Shown: one piece after another, positions 15,494-25,374 of the stretch
How positions within the stretch are numbered: position 1 is the first letter of the stretch
Layout: the number at the start of each line of letters is the position of its first letter
From: Micavibrio sp. UBA1672
GTDB lineage: Bacteria > Pseudomonadota > Alphaproteobacteria > Micavibrionales > Micavibrionaceae
NCBI GenBank assembly: GCA_002320665.1
Contig: DCKO01000016.1
Span: 3,857-66,567 of the forward strand
Direction of reading: 5' to 3'
Length of the DNA stretch: 62,711 nt
Notes under the pieces: generated by a model
Database searches by the model: none
What the model was told of the DNA's origin: nothing
The model's input: the letters and a program-made list of their open reading frames with translations, nothing else
Position numbers and translations under genes: made by a program

Positions 15494-16385
15494 TTTCCAA
15501 CCTCTTGTTTTTCCCTACATATTCACGGTGTATGATATAAAGCTGCGCTGCCATGATGAGCGTCGCACCGATACTGACTGATAGAAAATCCAGATCATAG
15601 CCCCAGAAGAAAATATCCAGCAGGACCGTCCAGATCAGTGCAGAATAGGCAAAAGGTGTGACCAGTGATGCTTGCCCGTTTTTATAGGCTGTTGCGAGCA
15701 GGACTTGTGCAAACGCACCGCTTAAGCCTACGACAACAAATATCCAGAAATCCTGAGTTGTTGGCACTTCGGCAACCCATGGCAAGAAGATAGCTGGCCC
15801 GATTATACCAGCCAGCACAAAATAGAATGTGACGGTGATAGGTGACTCACTTTTCAAGCCCCGTAACATGATATAAATCAGGGCATGAGATAAAGCCGCA
15901 GCCAGAGCCATAAATAATCCGAATTGACTGATTTCGCCACTGGGCTGGGAGATTATAAACACACCGCACATCCCGATAATCACGGCGCTCCATCTATGGA
16001 TGCCGACATTTTCTCTTAGGACAAAAAAGGCAATAATCGGCGTTATAATTGTCGAGGTGAAAAACAGCACTACCGCATAAGACATCGGCAAATGCTTTAA
16101 GGCCTCAAATGTTACAATAAGCCCCACCACGCCGGTTAAACACCGTGCCAATAACAATAATGGCTTTTTGGTTTTGAATTGCCCTGCCCTTTTTTGAAGC
16201 ATCATAATCAGCAGCATCGGGCCAATCGCGACTACATTGCGGTAAAATGCAATCTCGATCGCATGATATTCACTGCTGAGATATTTAGCCCCCAGCCCCA
16301 TAATCCCAAACATAAAATGCGCAGCGATAGCGCAAGCTATAGCCAATATTAGATTATCTGCTCTGTTATCATCTTCTTGTTGCAT
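15486..16385 (-). CDS. EamA-family (DMT) transporter, copy 1
   Basis: This is a ten-helix EamA transporter with the family's EIAFYRNVVAIGPMLL segment after helix 2 and repeats such as LTGVVGLIVTFEALKHLPMS. The longest open frame begins at 16502, but that extension runs through the ilvC terminator hairpin, so the ATG at 16385 (MQQEDDNRADNL) is preferred, giving 299 aa. It is paralogous to the gene at 14609 and overlaps it by 8 nt. Function is probably export of an amino acid or metabolite; the nearby ilvC hints at, but does not prove, branched-chain compounds. Confidence 0.88.
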   Translation of the reverse strand: MQQEDDNRADNLILAIACAIAAHFMFGIMGLGAKYLSSEYHAIEIAFYRNVVAIGPMLLIMMLQKRAGQFKTKKPLLLLARCLTGVVGLIVTFEALKHLPMSYAVVLFFTSTIITPIIAFFVLRENVGIHRWSAVIIGMCGVFIISQPSGEISQFGLFMALAAALSHALIYIMLRGLKSESPITVTFYFVLAGIIGPAIFLPWVAEVPTTQDFWIFVVVGLSGAFAQVLLATAYKNGQASLVTPFAYSALIWTVLLDIFFWGYDLDFLSVSIGATLIMAAQLYIIHREYVGKNKRLENE

Positions 16386-16400
16386 TCTTATGACTTTCAA

Positions 16401-16440
16401 AAAAGAAAAAGGGCCGCGATATTCTCTATCGCAGCCCTTG
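16401..16440 (-). terminator. Intrinsic terminator after ilvC
   Basis: GGGCCGCGATA (16411-16421) pairs with TATCGCAGCCC (16427-16437) with one mismatch and a 5-nt loop. On the minus strand the stem is followed by TTTTTCTTTT. It lies 28 nt after the ilvC stop, between ilvC and the EamA gene, and separates the two transcripts. Confidence 0.85.
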
Positions 16441-16464
16441 GTATTATTCCCTAACGATAGTTTT

Positions 16465-17568
<1,104 letters not shown>

Positions 17569-17710
17569 TCAATTTGCGGAAACAGCACTAAACAGGGTTT
17601 TGAGATAAGAATCAAGAAAAACATGCGCAGAATTTACGCTTTTAAATTGCGCATCATTTATTCACCCGTTAGGTTATTTAAAAATAATTTCATAATTGGA
17701 GAGAGTAACT

Positions 17711-18352
17711 TTGCAGGAAATCAAGCGCCGTGGTCTGATGTATGTTATGTCCTCGCCTTCGGGGGCAGGAAAAACCACGATTACCAGAGCTTTGCTGAAT
17801 ACAAATGACGATCTGGTTATGTCGGTTTCGGCTACCACCCGTACGCGCCGCGCCGGAGAGGTTCACGGACAGGATTATTACTTCGTGAGTGTGGATGAGT
17901 TCCGTGAGCTTATTGATGCCAAGGAAATGTTAGAACATGCGAAGGTGTTTGAAAATTATTATGGCACACCGCGTGAACCTGTTGAAAAAGCCCTTAGCGA
18001 AGGCAAGGATGTGATCTTTGATATTGACTGGCAAGGCACGCAGCAACTGGGGGAAATGGCCCGCGAGGACCTCGTGACCGTTTTTATTCTCCCCCCTGCC
18101 AGAGCAGAGCTTGAAAAGCGCTTGCGCACGCGTTCGCGCGATACAAAAGAATCAGAAGCAGATATAAGAGGCCGCATGTCCAAGGCCGCGGACGAGATGT
18201 CCCATTATTCGGAATATGATTATGTGATCATTAATAATGACGTGGAAGAAGCTATTCGCAAAGCCCAGCTTATCCTTGATTCAGAGCGCCTGAAACGCCG
18301 CCGTATGGTTGGGTTATCTGATTTTGTCAGAGGATTGAAAGAAGGTTTATAA
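17711..18352 (+). CDS. gmk: Guanylate kinase
   Basis: Gmk phosphorylates GMP to GDP. The P-loop SSPSGAGKTT lies at residues 14-23, followed by VSATTRTRRAGEVHGQDYYFV (GMP binding), EHAKVFENYYGTP, and IDWQGTQQL. The likely start is the TTG at 17711, which has GGAGAG 7 nt upstream and gives 213 aa, the usual size; an upstream TTG (17696) and an ATG (17738) are alternatives. It is divergent from ilvC, with both promoters expected in the 178-nt gap. No yicC-like gene precedes it in the window. Confidence 0.95.
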   Translation: MQEIKRRGLMYVMSSPSGAGKTTITRALLNTNDDLVMSVSATTRTRRAGEVHGQDYYFVSVDEFRELIDAKEMLEHAKVFENYYGTPREPVEKALSEGKDVIFDIDWQGTQQLGEMAREDLVTVFILPPARAELEKRLRTRSRDTKESEADIRGRMSKAADEMSHYSEYDYVIINNDVEEAIRKAQLILDSERLKRRRMVGLSDFVRGLKEGL

Positions 18353-18358
18353 TTATAC

Positions 18359-18853
18359 TTACTCTGGGTCTGGCTCCCAACGCAAGTCACCTTTAGGCTC
18401 TTGCACGGACACTGTTCCGTCTTCCGCCACATCACAATTTACAAATGCATATTTACCAAGGATCGCAAATTGCTTCTGCTTGTCTTTACCAAACGTCACA
18501 TGCAACCGTGGCAGTTTTTCATTTTTCAAGCCGCTATAGTGATCTAATCTTGCATGACGCTTATCACTAAAAATTTTTCTTAGCCCTGTTTTCGAGACTT
18601 GCTCTGGCGCACTTAAATCTCTGGGGAATTTTTCATCAAACTCTTCAGCCAATTCAAAAGGAACTGCAACACCAATTGCTCGCTCCATTCCATCCAAAAT
18701 AACCACAGATTTACCTTGGTGTATTAAATCAAGCGCTTCATCCCATTCACTTCCTAAGAAGTCACTATAGTGAGAAACAAAAGAATTTCTGCGTTCCTCT
18801 ACTCCAATAAGGTCACCCCAATGATGCCTTGATAAATCAGAAACTTTTTTCAT
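18359..18853 (-). CDS. Hypothetical protein (164 aa)
   Basis: The protein is soluble and charged, with no signal peptide or helix-turn-helix that I can identify. It has a segment MKKVSDLSRHHWGDLIGVEERRN, a hydrophobic GKSVVILDGMERAIGVAVPF, and a C-terminal beta-rich part (PRLHVTFGKDKQKQFAILGKYAF). I do not recognise the family. AGGGT precedes the ATG. It is convergent with gmk (6 nt between stops) and lies 46 nt upstream of rsmA's end on the same strand. No function is assigned. Confidence 0.6.
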   Translation of the reverse strand: MKKVSDLSRHHWGDLIGVEERRNSFVSHYSDFLGSEWDEALDLIHQGKSVVILDGMERAIGVAVPFELAEEFDEKFPRDLSAPEQVSKTGLRKIFSDKRHARLDHYSGLKNEKLPRLHVTFGKDKQKQFAILGKYAFVNCDVAEDGTVSVQEPKGDLRWEPDPE

Positions 18854-18899
18854 TCTATCACCCTAATTTTTTTAAAATTATCCTGTTTTAGGGGCTATG

Positions 18900-19766
18900 T
18901 CAAAATTTTGCGATAGCAAGGTAATCTTCGACAGATAAGTTTTCGGCGCGTTTGGTCGGGTCAATACCTAGTGCCTCAATTATGGGCATATACTCTTTCA
19001 GGCTGGAGCGGATCATTTTGCGGCGCTGGTTAAAGGCGGCAGCAGTGATTTTTTCGACTACAGCAAAATCCGGTGCATCATCCGGCAGGTCTTTGGGCAG
19101 GAAATGTACAACTGCCGAGTTCACTTTAGGTGGTGGAACAAAGGCGCTAGGCGGGAGATCATAGATATTCGAGACACGGCACAGCCATTGGCTGATGATG
19201 GATAAACGTCCATAGGCTTTGGTTTCCGGCTTGGCTAAAATACGATCAGCCACTTCCTTTTGAAACATTAAAGACATGGATTGATAGGTGTTTTTATCTG
19301 TTCTTATTTGACGCAACCAATTGAGCAATAAGGGCGTTGCAATATTATAAGGCAGATTGGCGACAATTGCCCGCGGCGCATCGGAAAGCTCGGTCAAGTC
19401 CGTTTGCAGAGCATCGATGCGAATAACTTCCAAATCGCTATTTGCTGCATCTTTAAGTGATTGCAGTGCCTTTACTGCCCGCTCGTCAAATTCGAGGGCA
19501 ATTACTTTGGGCGCATTTGTTTTTAAGATGCTGCGTGTTAATCCGCCTGGGCCAGGGCCAATTTCAAAAACTGTCGTTTGCACGAAATCATTCGGGCTGG
19601 CGTTTAAGGCCTCGCGCAGAATTTTATCGGTTATGTTTTGATCAAGTAAGAAATTCTGCCCCAGTGATTTTTGTGCACTCAAACCATGATCAGAGATAAC
19701 CTCCCGCAATGGTGGCAAGGCTTCGATTGCGGCAATACGTTTTTCTATGTGAGGCGCGCTAGACAC
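18900..19766 (-). CDS. rsmA: 16S rRNA (adenine1518-N6/adenine1519-N6) dimethyltransferase RsmA (KsgA)
   Basis: RsmA dimethylates two adjacent adenines in helix 45 of 16S rRNA late in 30S maturation. The motifs are LGQNFLLDQNITDKI, FEIGPGPGGLT (SAM motif I), IALEFDERAV, and NLPYNIATPLL (the NLPY catalytic motif), then FQKEVADRI and the C-terminal helical domain. The frame is open to 19835; a GTG at 19766 overlaps the surA stop and gives 288 aa, close to the norm, while ATG at 19796 gives 298 aa. Neither has a clear ribosome-binding site. Overlap with surA implies coupled translation. Confidence 0.95.
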   Translation of the reverse strand: MSSAPHIEKRIAAIEALPPLREVISDHGLSAQKSLGQNFLLDQNITDKILREALNASPNDFVQTTVFEIGPGPGGLTRSILKTNAPKVIALEFDERAVKALQSLKDAANSDLEVIRIDALQTDLTELSDAPRAIVANLPYNIATPLLLNWLRQIRTDKNTYQSMSLMFQKEVADRILAKPETKAYGRLSIISQWLCRVSNIYDLPPSAFVPPPKVNSAVVHFLPKDLPDDAPDFAVVEKITAAAFNQRRKMIRSSLKEYMPIIEALGIDPTKRAENLSVEDYLAIAKF

Positions 19767-20730
19767 GGATATCAATAAAGGATGAGGCTTTGACATCCAG
19801 CAAATGTCTGCGTTGCAGCCTTTCCAGTCTTTCATTACCCAGATTATATTCCACTTGCTGGCGTGAGGGCAGTGTATCCTCTGTTAATTGCCTTGTCTCG
19901 CGTAAGAATAATATATAATAGCCATCTTCTGATCTAATCGGGTTGGTAAGCTGGTTTTTTTTGACTTTCTTTAGGGCCTCTAACATATCCGGCGATATTT
20001 GCTCTTCATTCAGCCAGCCTGTATCACCACCTCTGGCTGCACCAGCCCCTTTGGAAAATTGCTGCGCGACCTTAAAGAAACTGGCCTTACCGTTTTTAAT
20101 CTCGCTTATCAAACGGCTTGCAAGTTTGCGTGATTGTCTTTCGCTGTTTTCGTCAGAAAAAGGCAGATAAATTTCAGCTGCTAAATATTCTGTGGTGCCG
20201 ATTTTACTGCGCATTCTTTCCAGCGCCGCGTCAATATCCTGTTCCGAAATAATAACACGTGGACGCAAGCGGCTTTGTACAACTTTGCTCCACGCAATCT
20301 GGGCGCGGATTTGGCGATAAAGTGTTGTGATATCAATGCGACCTTTTTTCAGCATTTTTTTGAATTGCTCGGGCTTCATTTTATTTTGCTGGGCAATCGT
20401 AGCAAATCCTCTATCCACTTCTTCCTGTTCAATAGAAAGTTTCATATTTTCGGCTTCTTGCAGCATGAGTTGCTCTTCTACCAGAGAGCCGACAATCTGA
20501 GGTCCTAATCTTTGGCGAATTTCCTGATTATCCGGCAGGCCTGATGAGGCGATAATAAGCTTTAGTCTTTTTTCAAAATCAGAAATGGAAATGGCATCAT
20601 CATTGACCACAGCCACTATTTGCTGAGTTGCGGCATAAGCAGATTTTGTGTTTCCATCAATGACCGGAATAGCACCAGTTCCCAGCGCTATACCAAGAAT
20701 TAATTTTAAGATGTGTCTTGTTTTTGACAT
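19759..20730 (-). CDS. surA: SurA-type periplasmic peptidyl-prolyl isomerase/chaperone
   Basis: SurA escorts outer-membrane proteins through the periplasm. A Sec signal ends near KSAYAATQQ (residue 34). A SurA_N-type helical domain follows (IVAVVNDDAISISDFEKRL, QIVGSLVEEQLMLQEAENM), then one parvulin (rotamase) domain with GGDTGWLNEEQISP and GYYILFLRETR. The 323-aa length fits the alphaproteobacterial form with one rotamase. It lies 3 nt after the NDUFA9-like gene's stop and overlaps rsmA. The surA-rsmA order is conserved in proteobacteria, usually with lptD and pdxA, which are not here. Confidence 0.93.
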   Translation of the reverse strand: MSKTRHILKLILGIALGTGAIPVIDGNTKSAYAATQQIVAVVNDDAISISDFEKRLKLIIASSGLPDNQEIRQRLGPQIVGSLVEEQLMLQEAENMKLSIEQEEVDRGFATIAQQNKMKPEQFKKMLKKGRIDITTLYRQIRAQIAWSKVVQSRLRPRVIISEQDIDAALERMRSKIGTTEYLAAEIYLPFSDENSERQSRKLASRLISEIKNGKASFFKVAQQFSKGAGAARGGDTGWLNEEQISPDMLEALKKVKKNQLTNPIRSEDGYYILFLRETRQLTEDTLPSRQQVEYNLGNERLERLQRRHLLDVKASSFIDIRV

Positions 20731-20733
20731 TAC

Positions 20734-21699
20734 TCAGGCTTTCATAAAGTTCTTTGAAAAACGGCCACCTGCCCTGTAAGCTTTTAGATACATTGGCAGT
20801 ATTATATCCATGGATTTGGGGTGGATATCCATATCTTTAAAGCTTAGCGCATCATCAGCTACGATCACATCTGTTTTCAAGGATTCCACCTGATCCGGCG
20901 TTAAAAGCGGATTTGGCAGGAGACTTAAAAACATAGCTTCAAACTTGGCCAGAGAAAATGGCAAGCTTACCAACGATCTTTCGCGTCCAGTATACTTAAA
21001 TAGCTTTTGATAAATCTCTTTAAAATCAACAATATCGGGGCCACCGAGCTCATAGGTTTTGCCTTTGGCCTTGCCTGTTTTTTCCGTCAATCCATATATA
21101 GCAGCATCGGCGACATCGCCTACAAAAACCGGCTGGAACTTGGTTTTACCGCCTCCGATTAGCGGCAAAAACGGTACAAAACGGGCAAGATGTGCAAACA
21201 TATTAAAGAAATTATCTTCCTGTCCAAAAATCACACTCGGGCGCAAGATTGTTGCCGCGGGGAAAGCCTCTCGAATAGCTTTTTCCCCTTCCAGTTTTGT
21301 CTTGGCATAATTTGATATTCCGGCATCACAGCCCAAGGCCGATATATGCACAAAACGCTCTACACCCTGATCTGCACAGGCTTTGGCAATTGCTGTCGGT
21401 GTTTCAACATGTGCCTTTTTAAAGGTAGAACGTTTGCCGCGCTCGAACAGGATACCGATGCAATTCACAACATAGTCCGAACCCTTTACCGCATCGGCAA
21501 TGCTATGATCATCGCTATAGTTACAGGCAAAGGGCACTATCTGCCCTACGAAACCACAAGGTTTGAGATCATAAGCACGCTCTGGTACGCGCGTAGCGAC
21601 CTTGACCAGAAAATCCCGATCTGCAAGTTCCCGAATAATCTGGCTTCCGACAAATCCTGTACCGCCAAAAACTGTGACTGTTTTTTGTTTCATAGTCAT
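20734..21699 (-). CDS. NAD(P)-dependent epimerase, complex I NDUFA9-like
   Basis: This atypical SDR protein carries FGGTGFVGSQ (residues 11-20) for dinucleotide binding, VVNCIGILFERGK, and YAKTKLEGEKAIR with the YxxxK pair. These match the bacterial 'complex I NDUFA9 subunit family' proteins that are widespread in alphaproteobacteria. The role may be in respiratory chain or quinone-related assembly, by analogy with the mitochondrial subunit. The stop lies 3 nt before surA. MTMKQ start; ATG at codon 3 is an alternative. Confidence 0.9.
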   Translation of the reverse strand: MTMKQKTVTVFGGTGFVGSQIIRELADRDFLVKVATRVPERAYDLKPCGFVGQIVPFACNYSDDHSIADAVKGSDYVVNCIGILFERGKRSTFKKAHVETPTAIAKACADQGVERFVHISALGCDAGISNYAKTKLEGEKAIREAFPAATILRPSVIFGQEDNFFNMFAHLARFVPFLPLIGGGKTKFQPVFVGDVADAAIYGLTEKTGKAKGKTYELGGPDIVDFKEIYQKLFKYTGRERSLVSLPFSLAKFEAMFLSLLPNPLLTPDQVESLKTDVIVADDALSFKDMDIHPKSMDIILPMYLKAYRAGGRFSKNFMKA

Positions 21700-21835
21700 A
21701 ATCTTATATTTCGACTCCTGATTATTATTCGTTACTATGTCGGATTTAAATGCTTATTTCAATGACCTGATCGTTTAATCACCAGCAAAGCAACTTTTTA
21801 GAAACTTTCTTCAATCAAATAACGAATAACGAGGT

Positions 21836-22561
21836 ATGAAGTTATTACTATTTGCCAGCTTGATATTAATATGCGGCCTCTTCGTCATTTTGCTCTATAG
21901 TCAAAATGCATATTCGGAGACGATCAAAAGTGACCACTATATTGTCGCTGAACTTTTTACCTCTCAAGGGTGCTCTTCCTGCCCACCAGCGGATAAGGTT
22001 TTAGCCTCCTTTGCTTCACATGACAATATTATAGCTTTGGGATTTCACGTGGCCTATTGGGATCATATTGGCTGGAAAGATACTTTATCACGAGAATTTA
22101 GTGATATCCGCCAGCATGGCTATGCTAATTCTTTTGGAACGAAGCGTGTCTATACCCCGCAAATGATTGTCAATGGAGAAATTGAATTTGTTGGTTCAAG
22201 GAAGCTTGATGCGCAAAAAGCTCTGAACAAAGCTTCAAAGCGACCTATCAGAAGTATCATGTTGGTAAAACATGGTGATGTAATTCAGATATCCTTGCCT
22301 GAAATGGATAATACTCCTTCCAGTCATATATGGGCATTCGGGTATAAAAAGGAATGGACACAAAATATCAAGCGCGGCGAAAATCACGGTAAATCTGTCC
22401 GATATGTGAATTCAGTTTTGACCTATGATAATATAGGACGCTGGAACGGTCAGCCAAAAACACTGCATGTTGATACCAAAGAAGGCATTGATGGTATTGC
22501 TGTTCTTGTGCAAAATGGTGGTTATGGGCAAATCATAGCTGCTGGTAAGATTGAATTTTAA
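21836..22561 (+). CDS. DUF1223 thioredoxin-like exported protein
   Basis: An N-terminal hydrophobic segment (LLLFASLILICGLFVILLY) acts as signal peptide or anchor. The conserved VAELFTSQGCSSCPPADK (Cys46, Cys49) and GFHVAYWDHIGWKD motifs identify the DUF1223 family, a thioredoxin-fold group. The rest includes RVYTPQMIVNGE and RWNGQPKTLHV. A CGAGGT lies immediately upstream of the ATG. It likely works in periplasmic thiol chemistry, but no substrate is known for the family. It ends 1 nt before the convergent gene. Confidence 0.9.
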   Translation: MKLLLFASLILICGLFVILLYSQNAYSETIKSDHYIVAELFTSQGCSSCPPADKVLASFASHDNIIALGFHVAYWDHIGWKDTLSREFSDIRQHGYANSFGTKRVYTPQMIVNGEIEFVGSRKLDAQKALNKASKRPIRSIMLVKHGDVIQISLPEMDNTPSSHIWAFGYKKEWTQNIKRGENHGKSVRYVNSVLTYDNIGRWNGQPKTLHVDTKEGIDGIAVLVQNGGYGQIIAAGKIEF

Positions 22562-22562
22562 C

Positions 22563-23060
22563 TCATTCAAGATTTATATCTGTTCCGGCAATTTTAGCCA
22601 TCGGAATCAGGACAAAAAACGCAAACAGATTAAAGATGAACATCACGACGGCTATCAATAGGATAGTCAGGCCTGTTAACTCATCAGAATCTCCGGTCGC
22701 TCCCATTCCGATCACCACACCTTCAAAAAACTCCCAATAGGGCCAGATCACAGCCCCTATAGCCATATTTACAAATAATGTTAAGGCAGCCATGGCTTCG
22801 ACAATTGCTTTGAGTGATACATGGACAAGTTGATAGGCACCGCCATAAATCATAGCCCCTAAAAATCCGAAACCGATACCTGCCCGAAAACGGTCGTCAT
22901 CTTCAATCCCCGGTGCATTCGCATATACGGCAATAAAAAGGATAAAGGCAATAAACAAGAATACACCGAGCATAGGCGTAGCCTTATCAATATTGTTGGT
23001 TTTAACTTCCTTTAATTGTGCTTCCAGCGCATTGATACGAATATGCAAGTCTTCGGACAT
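22563..23060 (-). CDS. Membrane protein (165 aa), unknown
   Basis: A short N-terminal coiled coil (LHIRINALEAQLKEVKTN) leads to about four transmembrane helices (MLGVFLFIAFILFIAVYA, GIGFGFLGAMIYGGAYQL, ALTLFVNMAIGAVIWPYW, LTILLIAVVMFIFNLFAFF). It resembles other small alphaproteobacterial inner-membrane proteins but I cannot name a family. AGGAG lies 8 nt upstream of the ATG. It follows the uvrD-type helicase gene in the same direction with a 22-nt gap, so may be co-transcribed. Confidence 0.7.
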   Translation of the reverse strand: MSEDLHIRINALEAQLKEVKTNNIDKATPMLGVFLFIAFILFIAVYANAPGIEDDDRFRAGIGFGFLGAMIYGGAYQLVHVSLKAIVEAMAALTLFVNMAIGAVIWPYWEFFEGVVIGMGATGDSDELTGLTILLIAVVMFIFNLFAFFVLIPMAKIAGTDINLE

Positions 23061-23082
23061 TTATATCTCCTGTAAAAATCAG

Positions 23083-25317
23083 TTATGCCTTTTCGACAAA
23101 GCTATCCATCACGCGCTTTTTCCCTGATTTTTCGAAAGCAATATCCAGCTTATGTCCGTCAATATTGAGGATTTTGCCATAGCCGAATTTATTATGGAAG
23201 ACCCTATCGCCGCGCGCAAAGACGGTGCCATCGCTGGATTGGACTTTTTTATCCCATGATGAAGCAGCAGCGGGCTTTGATTTGGCCTGAAAGCCACTGG
23301 AATCCCAATGACGGGAACGTCCTGTTTGTACCATACCACTTTGACTGACAGTTTCTATTGTCTCGGGCGGCAGTTCATCCACAAAGCGCGAAGGAATAGC
23401 GTTCACCCAGTTGCCGTATATGCGGCGGCTACTTGCGTAAGAGATAAAAGCTTTCTTACGTGCCCGCGTGATCCCGACATAGGCAAGACGACGTTCTTCC
23501 TCAAGGCCCTTCGTGCCATTCTCATCCATAGATTTTTGAGACGGAAAAAGCCCTTCCTCCCAACCGGGCAGGAACACATAATCAAATTCCAAGCCCTTAG
23601 CCCCATGCAATGTCATCAGAGTTACAAACTCGCCTTCGCTGCTATCCTGATTTTCAAGGACAAGGGCGACGTGTTCGAGGAATTCAGGCAAGGAATCATA
23701 ATCTTGCATGCCGCTGATGAGTTCCTTGAGATTTTCGATACGGCCCGGTGCCTCGGGGGTTTTATCTTCCTTCCACATTTGCATATAGCCGGAGTCTTCC
23801 AAGACTTGTGCGGCAAGTTCTGCATGGTTCATAGTCTCCAGCATGCTGCGCCAACGCTCGAAATCATCCATCAGCTTCATGAGTGTGCCGCGCATCTTTG
23901 CGCGCAGCTCTTCGGTCTGGGTCAGGTCTATCACCGCCTCACTAAGGGAGATGTTCTTGGCCCGCGCATGGGCATAAAGGGTTTGCACAGTTGTATTACC
24001 GATGCCGCGTTTTGGCGTATTGATAATACGCTCAAGCGCCAAATCATCATTTTTTTGCACGATAACACGCATATAAGCCAGTGCATCGCGGATTTCCAAA
24101 CGTTCATAGAAACGCGGCCCGCCGATGACTTTGTAAGAAAGGCCGAGCTTCAAGAAACGCTCTTCGAATTCGCGAGTCTGGAATCCTGTGCGCACAAGAA
24201 CAGCTATTTGATTAAGACTTGCCCCGCCGCGCTGAAGGTCTTCGATCTCTTCTCCTACCCAGCGGGCTTCGGCCTCGCCATCCCAAAGACCACACACCCT
24301 GATCTGCTCGCCATCACCTTGTTCTGACCACAGGGTTTTTCCTAAACGCGTTGTATTGTTTTTTATCACTGAGTCGGCGGCTTTGAGGATATTATTCGTC
24401 GAGCGGTAATTTTGCTCCAGCCGAACGATCTTAGCGCCCTCGAAATCTTCCCCGAATTTCAGGATATTGCCAACTTCCGCACCGCGCCAGCCATAGATAG
24501 ACTGGTCATCATCGCCTACACAGCAAATATTGCCTGTGCCTTGAGCAAGTAATCGAAGCCAGAGATATTGTGCCACGTTTGTATCCTGATATTCATCGAC
24601 GAGGATATAACGGAAACGCCTGTGGTACTCTTCCAGCACATTTTGATGCGCCGGATTTTTCAATATGGTGATCATATGAAGCAGCAAATCCCCAAAATCA
24701 CAAGCATTCACCGCACGCAAACGCTCCTGATAACGTTTGTACAAATCCGGTAGCTTGCCCTCAGCCAGTTCAGAGACTTCATGCGGGTCTATTTGTGATG
24801 GTATTAATCCACGATCTTTCCAGCGATCAATAAAGCTGATCATCGCTTTTGGTGCCCATTTTTTGGTATCTACGCCTGAGGCTTCCATCAATTGCTTGAG
24901 CAAGCGCACTTGGTCATCAGGATCGAGAATTGTGAAATTACTAGAAAGTCCAACCAGATCAGCGTGACGGCGTAACATCCTTGCTGCTAAAGAGTGGAAT
25001 GTGCCAAGCCACCAACCTTCGACTGGCGCACCGCCCATCATATGACTGATCCGCTCTTTCATTTCACTGGCTGCCTTATTGGTGAAGGTTACGGCCAGAA
25101 TTTGAGATGGATAGGCTTTAGCCGTATTCAGAAGGTGTGCCAGACGCGTTGTCAAAACGCGGGTTTTTCCAGTCCCAGCACCAGCCAACACCAAAACCGG
25201 CCCGTCCAGTGTTTCAACGGCTTCTAATTGGCCTTCATTCAAACCATCCAGATAAGAGGAAAAATTTTGCTCCTGAGCCGTAGCGGGTTCTTCGTGAATC
25301 TCATACACATCATGCAT
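23083..25317 (-). CDS. ATP-dependent 3'-5' DNA helicase UvrD/PcrA (Rep family)
   Basis: A superfamily 1A helicase of 744 aa. Motif I AGAGTGKT lies at residues 45-52, with the Q motif LNEGQLEAV before it. VDEYQDTN (motif II), DDDQSIYGWRGA (motif III), LEQNYRSTNNIL (motif IV), VTLMTLHGAKGLEF (motif V) and EERRLAYVGITRARK (motif VI) are all present. The C-terminus (VFARGDRVFHNKFGYGKIL) is the PcrA/UvrD C-terminal Tudor-like region. It acts in nucleotide excision and mismatch repair and at stalled forks. The start ATG is the only one upstream of the Q motif. Confidence 0.97.
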   Translation of the reverse strand: MHDVYEIHEEPATAQEQNFSSYLDGLNEGQLEAVETLDGPVLVLAGAGTGKTRVLTTRLAHLLNTAKAYPSQILAVTFTNKAASEMKERISHMMGGAPVEGWWLGTFHSLAARMLRRHADLVGLSSNFTILDPDDQVRLLKQLMEASGVDTKKWAPKAMISFIDRWKDRGLIPSQIDPHEVSELAEGKLPDLYKRYQERLRAVNACDFGDLLLHMITILKNPAHQNVLEEYHRRFRYILVDEYQDTNVAQYLWLRLLAQGTGNICCVGDDDQSIYGWRGAEVGNILKFGEDFEGAKIVRLEQNYRSTNNILKAADSVIKNNTTRLGKTLWSEQGDGEQIRVCGLWDGEAEARWVGEEIEDLQRGGASLNQIAVLVRTGFQTREFEERFLKLGLSYKVIGGPRFYERLEIRDALAYMRVIVQKNDDLALERIINTPKRGIGNTTVQTLYAHARAKNISLSEAVIDLTQTEELRAKMRGTLMKLMDDFERWRSMLETMNHAELAAQVLEDSGYMQMWKEDKTPEAPGRIENLKELISGMQDYDSLPEFLEHVALVLENQDSSEGEFVTLMTLHGAKGLEFDYVFLPGWEEGLFPSQKSMDENGTKGLEEERRLAYVGITRARKKAFISYASSRRIYGNWVNAIPSRFVDELPPETIETVSQSGMVQTGRSRHWDSSGFQAKSKPAAASSWDKKVQSSDGTVFARGDRVFHNKFGYGKILNIDGHKLDIAFEKSGKKRVMDSFVEKA

Positions 25318-25374
25318 GGATTATTGATACGGCTTTTTAGCCCGACGAACAAGTGTGATATTGCGTTAAAATTA

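Noticed and set aside
23308..24327. Long plus-strand frame (339 codons) opposite the helicase gene
   Set aside because: It lies wholly inside the UvrD/PcrA gene, whose full set of helicase motifs is intact. The translation is rich in Cys, His and Phe and has no recognisable domain.
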